Assembly: GCA_032622095.1 (NCBI GenBank)
Contig: CP136064.1
Span: forward strand, 114,316,004 to 114,380,003
DNA from: Siphonodentalium dalli
Taxonomy: Eukaryota; Mollusca; Scaphopoda; Gadilida; Siphonodentaliidae
Length of the DNA stretch: 64,000 nucleotides
Direction: 5' to 3'
The notes under the pieces are model-generated. The model had not been told where the DNA came from and did no database searches. It saw only the letters and a program-made list of their open reading frames with translations. Numbering within the stretch: position 1 is the stretch's first letter; every line of letters begins with the position of its first letter. The position numbers and the translations under genes were made by a program. Positions 1 to 11,903 of this stretch are shown piece by piece.

Positions 1-917
1 AAAGCATCTTGCGGAATACCACAAAGTGGTGAAACTCGCGTCGAGAGACATGCCCTTTGGCAGATTTGTTTAAACGCAGAATAAGAATGGATTAGTGGTC
101 CATGAGCGAAACTTGTTTCTCAATTAATACATATCGCTCGCGGTAATTTATGGCGTGTCAATAAGCGTTTTATCGGCCTGCACATTGTTCCGATTGGTAA
201 CAAGGTAGTTTGACTGCATGTTCGTACCACCGAATAGAGTTATCAATTAAATGACAACTGAACGACAAGATGCGCCCTTTGACCACCAATGTAGGTCTAA
301 AACCAGGTTTAACTCGGATGTTTAAACCGGAGATGATGACGCCGGCCTATATGTTCAAACATAAAACCCATATATACATAATAACTGCTAGTATACAATT
401 TATATACATACGTACAACATGAAGCACATAACATATACGGCTCAGTTGTATGTATTTGATTGTATATATATCGATTATAACATGTCATACAAGTGGGTTT
501 ATTCATAGGCCATGTTAAGTGATACATGTTTATCTGGCTGGTATATATATATATATGACATGCACCACGGATACCGACCAAACATTTGGTGAAAAATTTT
601 GTCGCCATCAAATTGTTTTCATTAAATTTCCGTTCGATTCAGGGGTGTGAGAAGGGAGGGGTACACACGCTATTACAAGTACTTATAATTTATGTGCACA
701 TGACAATGGTCCGGTTTTAGTCTGAACATGTCATACCGTTACTTTCAGACTTTAAGTTGTGAACGTATTGTCTGTATGTGTATGTAGCCTTAACGATAGG
801 AGTAGAGGCAATTTGAGCCTCACTGCCACATATTCACGATCACCTATATTGACTGGCTAATGTCGCTTTTTACCGATCCAGAAGGAAGAGAACTTTTAAT
901 GTTTAATTGAAAGTCTT
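1..917. other. AT-rich stretch with no supported gene
   Basis: I see no protein family, RNA gene or complete mobile element here. The stretch has short TA/CATA-rich runs (about 360-420, 450-480 and 540-557). The open frames are short and have no recognisable motif. Confidence 0.5.
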
Positions 918-1790
918 TGAATGAATAACTCGACACGACAAACACAAAGGGCGCTTACTACCTCCAAGACACACCTGTTGTGTTGTGATGTTGTAGATCG
1001 CTCATATGAGGTTGGTTGCCTTTTGTTGTCGCTCGATTATCGTGAAAGGTCAGATTTGGAGAGTGGTCCAAAATTAGCCTTTAGTTTATCAAACAACGTT
1101 CTATTGAAATTAAATTTCTATGGGAAATACCATAATGCATATCGAAGCTCTCCAGGTCTACCTTGATAATGACTTTGCTTAGAATAAACTAGAACAATAA
1201 ACCGTTAAATTTGCGAAACACAATGACAATTAAATTTTCTAGAAGGATGTAGCCTTTATGTCTTTTGCAAAGAAACTGGCTGATATTGACCACTTTTACA
1301 CACTAATTGGTTCATTATTCTAACATCCGATCCAAGACTAACAACTCGCAAACTCTAAAATAAAAAAAATAAAACGTTGAATGAGTTACTAAACACGACA
1401 AGCACAAAGGGCGTTTACTGTCCAAGACATACCTGTTGTTTTGTGATGTTGTATATGTCTCTTATGAGACTGGTGCCCTTTTTGTCGCTGGATTATCGTG
1501 AGAGATCAGAATTGGAGAGGGGTCCATAATTAGCCGTTGGTTTATCAAACAACCATCTATTGACATTAACGTTCTATAGGAAAGGCCATAGTACTCATAG
1601 AAGCTCTCCAAATCTACTTGGAAAATTGCTTTGTCTGGAATAGACTAGAAGATTACACGGTGAAATTTGTGTACAATGGCATTCAAATTTCGAGAAGGAT
1701 GTAGGATTACGTCTTTTGCAAAGAAACTGGCTAATATTGACCACTTTTACAAACTAATTGGTTGATCGTTCTAACGTCCGAACCAGTTAT
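918..1790. repeat. Diverged tandem duplication, two copies of about 410 bp
   Basis: Copy 1 spans about 918-1330 and copy 2 about 1379-1790, so the period is about 460 bp. Shared stretches include CACAAAGGGCG, ACCTGTTGT followed by TTGTGATGTTGTA, TTATCAAACAAC, and CTTTTGCAAAGAAACTGGCT near the right end of each copy. The copies differ by scattered substitutions and small indels, so the duplication is old. No coding motif is visible. It could be two remnants of one dispersed repeat rather than a local duplication. Confidence 0.8.
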
Positions 1791-2120
1791 TCATGAACTC
1801 TAACACATTTGACGAATATGGCACTGCATGAGCATCCATGTATGCATTTCCAATGGCCTAGCGTCCAATTAGAACATTAACATAAAACTGATTTAGTGGT
1901 AAGCTAATATATATGTCGGAAGTGATTTCAATGTTCATTAAATATTATGATTATGTATATATATCCACAGGTTTATAATTATGATGACTAGTACACTTGC
2001 TTGAATACATAATGCTATCACGAGAATGAGTATCGATGAGCATGCCAAGCACAATTAGTTGTCATCGATAGCAACATCCAGTAAATTCGCCTCTTATCGT
2101 ATTATCAAGACCTCATTTGA

Positions 2121-2462
2121 ACGAGAAAGTTGCCTATCAATAACAAACCACCGGGTCGTGCAAAGCATCCTTCTTTTCCGAACGAGAACCATAGAGTCTC
2201 AATAGAATATGGCACGTGGACCAATGCCCAATATTCGGATAGATTATGTGCCCTCTGCAACTCAGAAATATGCGACGAGTATCATGTAATCCTTAAATGT
2301 ATTGAACCCCAAGACATACGCGTACAATACCTGGGACCATACTATTATCGGAGACCAAACGCTAACAAGTTAGCAGCACTATTCAATAACCACAACAGAA
2401 GAATTACCAAGAATCTCTCAGTTTTTATAAAAAAGGTCATTGATATATTTCGGAACTCTTGA
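2121..2462 (+). pseudogene. LINE-type reverse transcriptase, C-terminal zinc-binding remnant
   Basis: The frame is open from after a stop at 2118-2120 to a TGA at 2460-2462. It encodes about 113 residues with no natural ATG start, as expected for the 3' end of a longer ORF. The central segment reads CALCNSEICDEYHVILKC, which fits the Cys-x2-Cys...His-x4-Cys zinc-binding pattern found after the RT domain of non-LTR retrotransposons. It is followed by an Arg-rich helical tail ending in FIKKVIDIFRNS. RT palm motifs are absent upstream, so this is a 5'-truncated copy. The family is known to copy by target-primed reverse transcription, which commonly leaves 3'-end fragments. Confidence 0.72.
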
Positions 2463-3309
2463 GGCTACATTTTCGGACAAACAAGTAACCCCCCCCCCTT
2501 CAAAATATACAGTTATAATATACTTGTTTCTTACCCTTGTACCAACATTTAATGAAGGACCCCAACACCAATACAACAGTTTATGGCTGCAGATGCGCTT
2601 ATTTGATAAGCACAACAAGTAATACAATCTGATTCCTCTTGAGGCTTAATCACTTAAACCATTCAAAATCCATATCGATTGACCGAACACGCAACCATTA
2701 CGCCGAAATTAATAACAATAACCCTATATATCTATCAGACAAAATATAAATATAAAAGAAGCATATTTGCCTTCCCGCGATCTCTCTCCATTCTCCATCT
2801 ATATACCTTGTCTTTCACTCTATATTATCTCTCTCTACGTCCGTTTTACATATAATGTTTGTGTTCTATTGAAATATTGTTCAACTATCCTTTCCCAGTG
2901 TTCAGTCAGTCGAATTTTTCAAAGCAATCAAACAGAAACAAAAGGCCCATTGCCTATTTAAAAAAAACTTAATGTCGTTATCGCGATATATAACTTGAAC
3001 AAACGTCGACCGATTTGATGCATAGTTGATAAACGGATTTTTCATAGCAACATCTCGGTCGTTCTCGCAAAGCGGATGTTTTACCTGAGATATGGATTTT
3101 AAATTGTGTACTTGAGTAATCCCAGGGCGACAACTTTAAAGCACTTCAACTAAACTGATCCCTGTTCTACGACAATATCTGGAAATAAATAAAAACATCG
3201 ATGCTCAACTGTTGTTAAATATATATTATTATTGTTATTATTGGCGTACATGCGTCCTATTACCATACTGTTGGGGATAGCATTTTGAATCTACCCATAT
3301 ATAAAATTG
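2463..3309. other. No supported gene
   Basis: AT-rich sequence with a short C run (2489-2497) and CT-rich patches around 2780-2850. I see no coding motif, RNA gene or clear repeat boundary. Confidence 0.45.
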
Positions 3310-3600
3310 ATATGTTCTTAAAAGTATATGACCCAATCAAAATAGATGCACAGCGAACAGTTTTTATGAGGTTTCTGGTCATTAGCAATACATAATGGAT
3401 AGAGTATGACAAACAACAGGTGATTCACCAAAATGGTTGCCATGCCAACGGTGTACGTTATTCGGATCATATCCAAAATGATATATAATGGTGTGATATA
3501 CATGTGTGCCAACTGCGATGCTTTTATCATAAAATTGACGATTGTGTCCCCTTTCCACCCAACCAATGGTGTGGCCATTGTCTATCGGGAAGAGCAATTT
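3310..3600. repeat. Dispersed repeat, diverged copy 1 (GTTGCCAT...CACGATTGTGTC type)
   Basis: This resembles 5760-6016 in the same orientation. Shared landmarks are the GGTTGCCATG block (near 3434 here, 5880 there), then ATATCCAAAATG / ATATCAAAAATG, a GTGT(G)CC..GTTTGGTGC-like segment, GCTTTTA-CATAAAAT and GACGATTGTGTC / CACGATTGTGTC. This arrangement looks like a dispersed molluscan repeat, but the family name is not known to me. The open frames across it are not protein genes. Confidence 0.6.
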
Positions 3601-4166
3601 CTAATTTTAAGGGTCGCCAATTGGCCTGGTCAAATGTTTCGTAAAATCTCTCACACAAGTAATAATCAGCCTATGGATAAGATATGTGTCTCAAAATAAA
3701 GGCTATGATCTCCAGAATGTAACAAATATCAATATGATGCAATAAATTGAGAAAGGTTCCTCATAAAGACAAATAATAGCACATGAAGTGATAAAACACT
3801 TGACCTTTCATAGTCACCTTGACTCTTGAGATCAGTGCTGGAGGTTCGTCTTGGAGAATGTATGCATGCAAGTATTATTATATAACCATATCCACCAACA
3901 AGTCCACCGTTGTCACTAAAATAATTCACATATGATCATTTTCCAGAATTCTCAGAAACCACATACTGTTGCTATGGTAACGCCATTTTTGAGGCTACTA
4001 ATCGATAAGAAGCTTATCAACAATGGTTTCCAATGTCTCCAGTATATAGGATTTACGATTAACTACATTGCACAAAATCCCCAATTTTGTTTACGAAACC
4101 CATTTTTGTTATGCAAATGACAGGCTACTATGAAGAAAGTTGGAGTGTGACATGGACCGATCTTCG

Positions 4167-4505
4167 TGGAGCATCCGGGGCCTCGGTGGCTCAATCGGTT
4201 AGGGGTACAACTCCAAGCCGTTTCGCTCTCCAGCGCTGGCGATAAGGGTTCAAATCCTCATGTTTCCGTCGTGGACTGTGTAGCTCGAAATCGTTATCTG
4301 GTGGAGTTACCAGTTACTCGCCGATGGCCGGTGGTTTGCCGCACATGGTTGACGAGTTTATCAGCCATTGAAATCACTGTTAGATTAGTCGCAAGTGTGC
4401 GGATTTCCTCCACCACTAAAACTGGCAATGTCGTGATACGGCCTTAGTTGCTAAAGCGACAATAAACCCCAATCAATCTATCAATCAATCAATCCTGGAG
4501 CATCC
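4167..4505 (+). mobile_element. tRNA-derived SINE with 10-bp target-site duplications
   Basis: The body runs 4177-4495 (319 bp). The head has a pol III A box, TGGCTCAATCGG at 4187-4198, and a B box, GGTTCAAATCC at 4247-4257. The tail is an (AATC)n run at about 4471-4495. The same 10 bases, TGGAGCATCC, flank the body at 4167-4176 and 4496-4505, which is the duplication left by LINE-machinery insertion. The head has lost the tRNA fold (A-to-B spacing is wider than in a tRNA and no acceptor stem closes), so this is not a tRNA gene. The central domain between head and tail is unassigned. Confidence 0.88.
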
Positions 4506-4616
4506 AAAGGTTGCCAAGAACTATTGCGATGTGGTTGCAAGAATGGATGCAAAAACAATTGCAAATTCTCGAGGGCATCATTACGCTGTACTGCTCTATG
4601 CAGTTGCAATTGAAAA

Positions 4617-4776
4617 TACAGTAATGCCCTAAGTAATCGACCCCTTAACCACATCATAATTATGGGTAATTTTCAGGATTTAGTCGGAAATAAATAGCCA
4701 TATTTCCGACTAAATCCTGAAAGTTACCCATAATTCTGCTGTGGTTAGGATGTCTATTACTTAAGGCATTACTGTA
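4617..4776. mobile_element. Hairpin MITE flanked by TA, 156 bp
   Basis: The element 4619-4774 is almost one long inverted repeat. The left arm starts CAGTAATGCC and the right arm ends GGCATTACTG; the arms are about 72 nt and meet at a short loop near 4693-4700. It is bounded by TA at 4617-4618 and 4775-4776, the target duplication typical of Tc1/mariner elements. There is no coding capacity. The RNA of either strand would fold into one long stem with a few mismatches. Confidence 0.82.
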
Positions 4777-5759
4777 AGTGTTGCCAAAAGTGACATGTAT
4801 GCAAGTTTTTCCAACTCTTTAGGGTGCGTTCACACAACTAGCAGAATTGACTGGCGATTTGTCATGAATTATTCATACTTGACTATCCATTGCACATTCT
4901 TGAATGCCACTTATCGCAGAATGAGTGTCTTCGACTGTTTTATCCTATATTGGAGCGGCGAAATGCCACGAGTTATTGCATGATTGATTCTCATAATATA
5001 TTAGAATCAAATTTTTTAGCAAACTTCAGTTGTATAACAACTATATAGGGAATTACATATATCTCACGATATTGCTATTGCAAATGTAAACAATTCATAT
5101 CATACCTTGTCGCACATAATTCGCACCTACGCTCGTAATAAAAACATTTGCTTACCTCTATTTTGAAGAATTATAGTTTATATCAATAATATGTAAACTT
5201 TGCGGTACTTGTATGTTCCGCATATAATACCACACTGATTAGCAGCTTGTCAAATTGTGAGTAAGTGTTATTATAGCTGCACAAAGGTAATCGGGTAGCT
5301 CCATAGCAACGGTTGCCAAGCAGTTTTGTACCAGACAAATATTGTCCACACACACTCGCTAAAATGATATGATATAAAGTTAACGCGGAAGATTGTCATA
5401 ATCAACTTTCAGATAGTTTTATATCATAGAAATGCTTCTCGTGTCATTGTAACCATCAATTATAGTAATCAAAACAAACAACCCATTGTTTTTTTTGCAT
5501 TATATTTACGCTATTCCATCATCTTCTGGCCTATACTTTTTGTTTTGCAATCCTTAGCATTGTTATATATATATATATAGAGTGATTTATCAGTTTATAT
5601 TTTCTTGTCAAAGTACATTTTATTATAAAAAATGTACACACATCTCAATAAAATGTCGATACACGCAGCCAATAATAGGGACTTTCAAACAAATGGCGGC
5701 CATTTTATCCGCCATTTTGATTCTACCCAACTATAACGGACACATGAGTCAATGGATAT
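4777..5759. other. No supported gene
   Basis: AT-rich sequence with a short (TA)n at 5563-5579. No protein motif, RNA gene or bounded repeat was recognised. Confidence 0.45.
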
Positions 5760-6016
5760 ATAGCCTGATCCCTTTTCAGTACAAATAGGTACATAAAACA
5801 TTGTTTTTCGATCAGAAACTGAGTCATAACGATGCATACTTGTTGTGATTGAGAGAAAAACAAGATTTGTTGTCAAAACGGTTGCCATGGCAACCATGGG
5901 CATTCTCCAGCTTGGCATGATATCAAAAATGTCTTATGTTTATATGTAGTACATGCGTGTCGAGTTTGGTGCTTTTACCATAAAATGCACGATTGTGTCA
6001 TCTATCCGCCCCACTA
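5760..6016. repeat. Dispersed repeat, copy 2 of the 3.3-3.6 kb repeat
   Basis: Contains GGTTGCCATGGCAACC (5879-5894) and downstream sequence parallel to 3434-3580. It abuts a 5'-truncated Helitron unit at about 6017. Confidence 0.6.
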
Positions 6017-6278
6017 TAACAGGCCGATGTCGCGTTAACTCATCACCGGCCGAGGTATCCGCAAATGACATTGGGCTATATATCTCGGAAACGGGTGGAG
6101 CTATCGACTTGAAATTGGTATGTGAATGTATCTTGCCCCGGATACGAATTTTATCGGGTCGCCGAGCCCGTGCGACGCCAGCTTCGCGCATGCGCAGACC
6201 AGATCTCGGTAACGGGTGGAGCAATCGACTTGAAATTTGGTTTTTGAATAGCCCGGACGAAGTCGGGTCACCTTCTAG
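6017..6278 (+). mobile_element. Helitron-like element P1, 5'-truncated, 3' end intact
   Basis: Its right end has the features expected of a Helitron 3' terminus: a GC hairpin CCCGGACGAAGTCGGG (6252-6267), a short spacer and CTAG at 6275-6278. The body has about two copies of the 122-bp unit (CATGCGCAGACCAGATCTCGG, CTTGAAATT) that also builds the family-B elements near 57-60 kb. The left part matches the interior of the complete element at 25333-26041 from its GGCCGATGTCGCG block on, so the 5' portion is missing. The next element begins on the very next base. Confidence 0.75.
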
Positions 6279-6971
6279 TCTATTATATATTTTGGAAGAT
6301 CTGTGTGTGTGTCTGTGTGTTCGCGACGGACTCGGAACACGGCTGGACCGATTTCGACCAAACTTGGTACGGACACGTAATTCGACCCGGGAACGAACAT
6401 GGGCATATTAATTTTCAGATCCGAGGTCAACTTTTCACGTGCCGAGGTCAAATCTGTTTTACGCTGTGTTACGGGACTTTCATTTGAGTTCGGTGCTTAC
6501 AAATCGATTCGAAACAGCGCGAATAATGAAATGCCAGTCATAATAATGACACTGTGAGAATCTTTCGTGTTTCCTCTTTCCAACGATATACAATGCGTAT
6601 GTATCCGTTTTAGTTATCTGCCTCAATTATCAAGAAGAAGTGGTACTATTTTCCATCAGGATAAAAACAATGCGTAACTTCTATGACGTCGTTAGAGGTC
6701 ATAACGTTAGATCACGTTAACGCTTAACCGGCCGATGCATTTGACTGTTTCAGACGTCTCGGCGATATCTCGGGCACCGATGGTAATTTATCTTTACGTT
6801 GAAACTTGATAATTAATGAGCGTGTGTATATGAGGCGCGTTTATATACTTGAGTGGAAATCAAATCGGGTTAAACTGGCGGATTTTTACGGACGAAATTT
6901 TATGCATAGGGTATCTCGGTATCCGCTGGGCCGATTTCCCGGTATCCGCTGGGCCGATTTCCACCATTTTT
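6279..6971 (+). mobile_element. Helitron-like element P2, 3'-truncated
   Basis: Starts with TCTATTATATATTTTGG directly after the CTAG of P1, giving a zero-spacer head-to-tail junction. A TGTGTG-rich segment follows, then a body that is near-identical to element Q1 (6412-6971 matches 11091-11650). It carries a 21-bp internal duplication of CGGTATCCGCTGGGCCGATT also seen in Q1 but single in Q2. The 3' hairpin and CTAG are missing: at 6972 the sequence switches to a minus-strand LINE fragment. Confidence 0.75.
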
Positions 6972-6972
6972 T

Positions 6973-7850
6973 CTGTTCTAATACTTCGCGTTGATCCTGA
7001 GACTATTCTTGCCGCTTCATGTTGAATTTTTTCGAGACGGTCAGTCAGTGTATTACCGCAGTTGTCCCACACTGGTACAGCATATTCTAATACTGGGCGG
7101 ATAAAAGCAAAGTAAACTTTTTTTCTTTATAACACATGTTTATATTTCCTCAGGAGGTCAATTATTTTCCGTGCCTTATCAGTAATCTCATCAATGTGCG
7201 CAGTCCATGTACCTGGGTTATCAAACGTGACTCCAAGATGTCTATGAGACTTTACTACTTCAATAGTACTATTTGCCTTTATAAGAGAGGGTGATCTGGG
7301 GTTTGTTGTTTACGGGAAATAGGAAGGGATTCTGTTTTAGTTCATTGAAGGTAACAAGCAGTGTACCAATACGCCAGTCTAGAGATATTCATATTAATCA
7401 TATCTGCTGCTAAATCGGGTTCTTCTGCGGTTAAAAAAATAGACGTGTCATCAGCAAACAGTCGAATATAGAAAGTAATATTTTCTGATATATTATTGAT
7501 GTAAATTAGAAAGAGGAGAGGTCCGAGTAAATTATCCCTGAGGTACACCAGCTCATACATTATTCCATTCTGAATTGTCACTGTCTAAACCACTCTTTTC
7601 TGGCGATTTAATATGTATGACTCAAAAAGTTTCAGCATATTACCAATTATGCCTATGCGTTCCATTTTGCAAAGGAGACCCTTATGCCAAACCTTATCAA
7701 AAGGTTTGCTAACATCAGAAAATACACATTTAATTTCTTTACCTTGGTCGAGAGAATCTGCGATATGATCGTAAATATCAGTAAGTTGGAATACAGTCGA
7801 ATCACCTTTAACGAAGCCGGGCTTGCATTTTGATAAATTCCATTCGCTGT
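6973..7850 (-). pseudogene. Non-LTR retrotransposon reverse transcriptase, frameshifted remnant
   Basis: Read on the minus strand from about 7850 down to 6973, separate frames give successive RT landmarks. A fingers/palm segment with VFSDVSKPFDKVWH lies near 7690-7730. LLGPLLFLIYINNI and FADDTSIF follow near 7430-7535; FADD replaces the catalytic YxDD. A thumb-like region then leads to VWDNCGNTLTDRLEKIQHEA near 7020-7070. Stops and frame changes separate these pieces, so it is dead. The order fits Jockey/CR1-like LINEs. The copy is truncated on both sides and abuts Helitron P2 at 6971. Confidence 0.88.
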
Positions 7851-8926
7851 TAAAAACTCACAAACCTATTTATAAATACACTTCTCGAACGGATTGTTAT
7901 TTCGTGCGCACGGATTATAACAAATATTTACATGTCACCTCCCGGGCTCCATATAAGGTGTTAATGGGTGTTATAATTTTAACAGCAATACCCACCGCGA
8001 AGGCCATCTGTACCTTTAATAGCAATTAATGAGCACCCGCTTGGGCAAGCATTTACAAGTTGCATATGAAAAGCCAGCTGATTAATACAAAGAAATGTTG
8101 GAATTTCGAAAAAGCCTATAATCTAGCAAAGAGACGAAATAAACGCGAATAGTATAGAAACCATCAACACAGTTGACAAGATCGAACGAATATAGATAAG
8201 CAATGAAGTACTAGTCCTAAATTAAAATAAATATGTAAAATAATATAGTAAACAATGTGCATTGTAACACTCACACTTACATATATCGTTACATTGCAGG
8301 TATGCTGTGAACCAACATCATCACATGATTTTTTTTGCAGACTACTGAGCTCTGAGCCCCTGGCTGCAAAAAAATCATGTAATGATGTTGTTTCGTCGTT
8401 ATGGTCATACTCAAGATGATATCATATATCGATATAAGTGAAACGATGTTATACATATGAATTATCATGTTAGGGTGTAATTTTATGTCCGTTGTGTATA
8501 AATCAATTACGTCGGGAGAAAGATCCTTTGTAAGTTGTAAAACTCATGTCTCAATCCAGTTGCTGTGTTATGCAATGTAATATGTTTAAACCAACCATTG
8601 TTGGAAGGGGGGGGGGGGGGTGCAACGAAATTAAAAAAAATCAAGTCAATACGCACGAAAATGTTAATATTCTCTCGATATAAAAACAAACAAAATGCCG
8701 TGACGTATACATGTACACCAGGAGTAATGTGCGTTTCTTCTGTTTTTCGTTTGCAGTTTTGGCGGGAACGTTTAGTTCACATATTGTCTAATAGCCGCGC
8801 CACATGACAGTAATCCAGTGTGGGAGTTCATCTGTGTGCGTCAGGATGTTGCGTGGCGAAAGAGAATACCGTCTTAGTCATTCTTTGGCAGTAACTGTTG
8901 TTTCGAGCACATTTTCAATATAATTA
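7851..8926. other. No supported gene; includes a hairpin and a G run
   Basis: Contains an inverted repeat at 8314-8340 / 8364-8390 (arms about 27 nt, separated by 23 nt) and a poly-G tract around 8608-8620. No coding motif was recognised. Confidence 0.5.
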
Positions 8927-9508
8927 TGTCTTAATATTAATAATGTACTGATGTCGGTTAGCACATGTGTGGTTAGATACGCAATATACACACACATTAT
9001 AGTATGTTTGTCCGAGAATAAGCTTGACAGTTGACACGCATATATCTAAGTTATCATCAGTGTTCATAGAATTGAGGGATAAACATATGTTATGTCCGAT
9101 CAATAACCAAAATATACATATTTCTTGTTATTAATAATATACTGATATATGTTATGCACGGGTAGTTAGATACGCAGTGTACACACAAATTAGTATATGG
9201 TATGTCCAACAATAAGCTTGACACTAAGTCTTGGCATATGTCTAAGTTATCATCAGTGTTCCTAGGATTGAGGCACCTAAATATACGTTATGTCGATCAA
9301 TAACCAAAATATATTAATTTTATTTCTTGTTATTAATAATATACTAATGCCGGTTATGCATGGGTGGTTAGATAAGCAGTATACACACAAATGAGTAGGT
9401 ATGTCCGAGAATAAGCTTGACAGTTGACACGCATATATGTCTAAGTTATCATCAGTGTTCCTGTGATTGAGGGACCTAAACATATGTTATGTCCGATCAA
9501 TAACCAAA
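8927..9508. repeat. Three tandem copies of a ~200-bp unit
   Basis: Units begin near 8927, 9124 and 9328, each with a variant of TTATTAATAAT.TACT. Each then carries GGTTAGATA.GCA, TACACACA, AATAAGCTTGACA, TCTAAGTTATCATCAGTGTT and GATCAATAACCAAA in the same order. Spacing is about 197 and 204 bp. Copies are diverged by point changes and small indels. No coding content. Confidence 0.85.
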
Positions 9509-9658
9509 CTGTCTATAACAATTGTACCCCGGCTGCGATTTAGTATACTGGCTTCTCCACACATAGCTGGTGTTGAATAGCAACTACATCCCATACAGGG
9601 CACTTATCCTTCTGCTGACATCTTTTATGGACAATTTGCTCGAACGTTGTCTGTTCGT

Positions 9659-10987
9659 TTAACTCATTGAGTGCCAGGTCTCCTGAGGGGAATCGATATC
9701 TGTACGCCAGGTCTCCTGGGAAAAAAGAACATTATTCACACTAACTATATATTTAGTTTGACTATTCAATATAGGACAGAATCGAATTGACAGCAGGCAT
9801 TGCTAGTATAGGCCCTATCCATGACCTGCTTTTAAACTCCATGTCCGGTACTCGGGGGTCATCATAGGTCAAAAATTTCATGTTGCCATGGCAACGAGGA
9901 CTTAAAATTGACACCGATTGACTGAAATCACAAAGTTGTTGTTTTGTGTGGCCATCTAAATAATTTATTCAGTGTAGTTTTAGACATTAATTTTACTGGT
10001 GGAATAACATAGCATTTAGATAGGATCCGGGGGGGGGGGGTAATCGGTGTGACTAAACGAATTTTGTGAATGGGATGACGTTTACAATGAACACTCTCCG
10101 AGAAAAGCTGATTATTAAATTGAAAACTATTTGGAAATGTATTGTTTCGTTCATTTTGGCCTATAATAGTCGCACTTGCCGCGGTGAGACGTACTTCCAG
10201 TTTGTACTGTATCTAGGTGACAATGCCACATATTAGTACATCGGATTAACCCGGTGACGATTATATCCGATTCAGCGCATCGACCCCCCCCCCCCCCCGC
10301 CTTCCATGCCAAATTTCAGTTCGATATCGTAAATAATGTAAGAGCAATATACTGACAATTTATTTCTATAGTAAATTTTCATTGTAATTTGGCGAACCCC
10401 TTAAGGTACAGAGTTTGATTGACATATTGTGTACGTTGTCGACATCAGCGTTCCTGTGTCGTTTGGTGTCAAACCAAGTTTACGATGGATCAGGGCATGC
10501 CCGACTATATAGGAATCGACCTTTACGCAATTAAAATCGGTTTCCAATTAACAGATATGTACGCCTGTATCCGTTGACCTCTTAGAGAGTTTGAACTCTG
10601 CAAGTCTAAGTCACGCCCACAGATCACATCAATTTTCACCACCTGTTTTCATATGACTGTATCTCCTAAACGCCTCGACATGAGGAGCTGCCTGATGCGT
10701 CATTTGAACGGAGACATGATGGGCTATACCCCGATGTACAAGTTGAATCTGCGCATGCGCGTATATACAGACCCCCCCCTTGAAATTTAAACAAACGCTT
10801 CTCCCAAAATGTGACTTGTAGTATGCAGGGTTCTAATCGTGTGCAAACAGATTGAAATTGTGAGATTGGATTAGAAGGCAGAATGTTACAAACGGTGTGT
10901 GTTGGGCGACGAGTTATCTCGTCGCCGGCGCTCAGATGGTGTTTTTCGGGCGACGAGATATCTCGTCGCCGGCGTTCAATGAGTTAA
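9659..10987. mobile_element. TTAA-flanked TIR element, piggyBac-like, non-autonomous
   Basis: TTAA at 9659-9662 and 10984-10987 bounds a 1.32-kb segment. It starts CTCATTGAGTGCC and ends GGCGTTCAATGAG, inverted copies of each other apart from a mismatch or two. TTAA target duplication is the hallmark of piggyBac elements. Inside the right end lie two palindromes built on CGACGAG..ATCTCGTCG (about 10907-10930 and 10950-10973); the left end has two GCCAGGTCTCCTG motifs. Poly-G (about 10028-10040) and poly-C (about 10284-10298) tracts sit in the interior. No transposase frame is visible. Confidence 0.62.
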
Positions 10988-11090
10988 GTTCTATGTAGTT
11001 ACCCCACAAGGTGGTGTAAGCTGTATTACAGTTTTTCACGTTAGAGCGGACGATCGATAATCCACTGGGCGAATGTATTATGGTTAGTTA
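10988..11090. other. Spacer between TTAA element and truncated Helitron
   Basis: About 100 bp with no recognised content. Confidence 0.4.
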
Positions 11091-11903
11091 TTTTCAGATC
11101 CGAGGTCAACTTTTCACGTGCCGAGGTCAAATCTGTTTTACGCTGTGTTACGGGACTTTCATTTGAGTTCGGTGCTTACAAATCGATTCGAAACAGCGCG
11201 AATAATGAAATGCCAGTCATAATAATGACACTGTGAGAATCTTTCGTGTTTCCTCTTTCCAACGATATACAATGCGTATGTATCCGTTTTAGTTATCTGC
11301 CTCAATTATCAAGAAGAAGTGGTACTATCTTCCATCAGGATAAAAACAATGCGTAACTTCTATGACGTCGTTAGAGGTCATAACGTTAGATCACGTTAAC
11401 GCTTAACCGGCCGATGCATTTGACTGTTTCAGACGTCTCGGCGATATCTCGGGCACCGATGGTAATTTATCTTTACGTTGAAACTTGATAATTAATGAGC
11501 GTGTGTATATGAGGCGCGTTTATATACTTGAGTGGAAATCAAATCGGGTTAAACTGGCGGATTTTTACGGACGAAATTTTATGCATAGGGTATCTCGGTA
11601 TCCGCTGGGCCGATTTCCCGGTATCCGCTGGGCCGATTTCCACCATTTTTGGGGTGTTGGTGTTTGACCCCACCTGACTTTGACCTTCAAAATGGTCAAT
11701 TCAAGGTCAAAGTCCGGACGAAGTCGGGTCACCTTCTACAAGGTCAAATCTGGTAAAACCGGATGGATTTCGACGGGTACTTTTGTCGGGTACTTTTGTT
11801 CGGGCAGTGTTTTGGACGAGTCAAATCGTGACCCCACTTGACCTTGGCCTTCAAAATAGACAATTCAAGGTCAAAGCCCGGACGAAGTCGGGTCACCTTC
11901 TAG
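11091..11903 (+). mobile_element. Helitron-like element Q1, 5'-truncated
   Basis: Begins abruptly within the Helitron body and matches P2 over 560 bp with one difference seen by eye. It continues into a 3' region with CAAGGTCA-type motifs. The functional 3' end is the hairpin CCCGGACGAAGTCGGG plus CTAG at 11900-11903. A second, internal terminator-like segment (hairpin 11713-11730, ending CTAC at 11736-11739) lies 164 bp upstream, as if an older 3' end had been inactivated. Q2 starts on the next base. Confidence 0.78.

Noticed and set aside
4177-4270. Possible tRNA gene
   Set aside because: The A and B boxes are present, but there is no cloverleaf or acceptor closure. The target duplications and AATC tail show a SINE.
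5953-6411. 152-codon plus-strand frame
   Set aside because: Spans a dispersed repeat and two Helitron pieces; the same peptide recurs at 25878.
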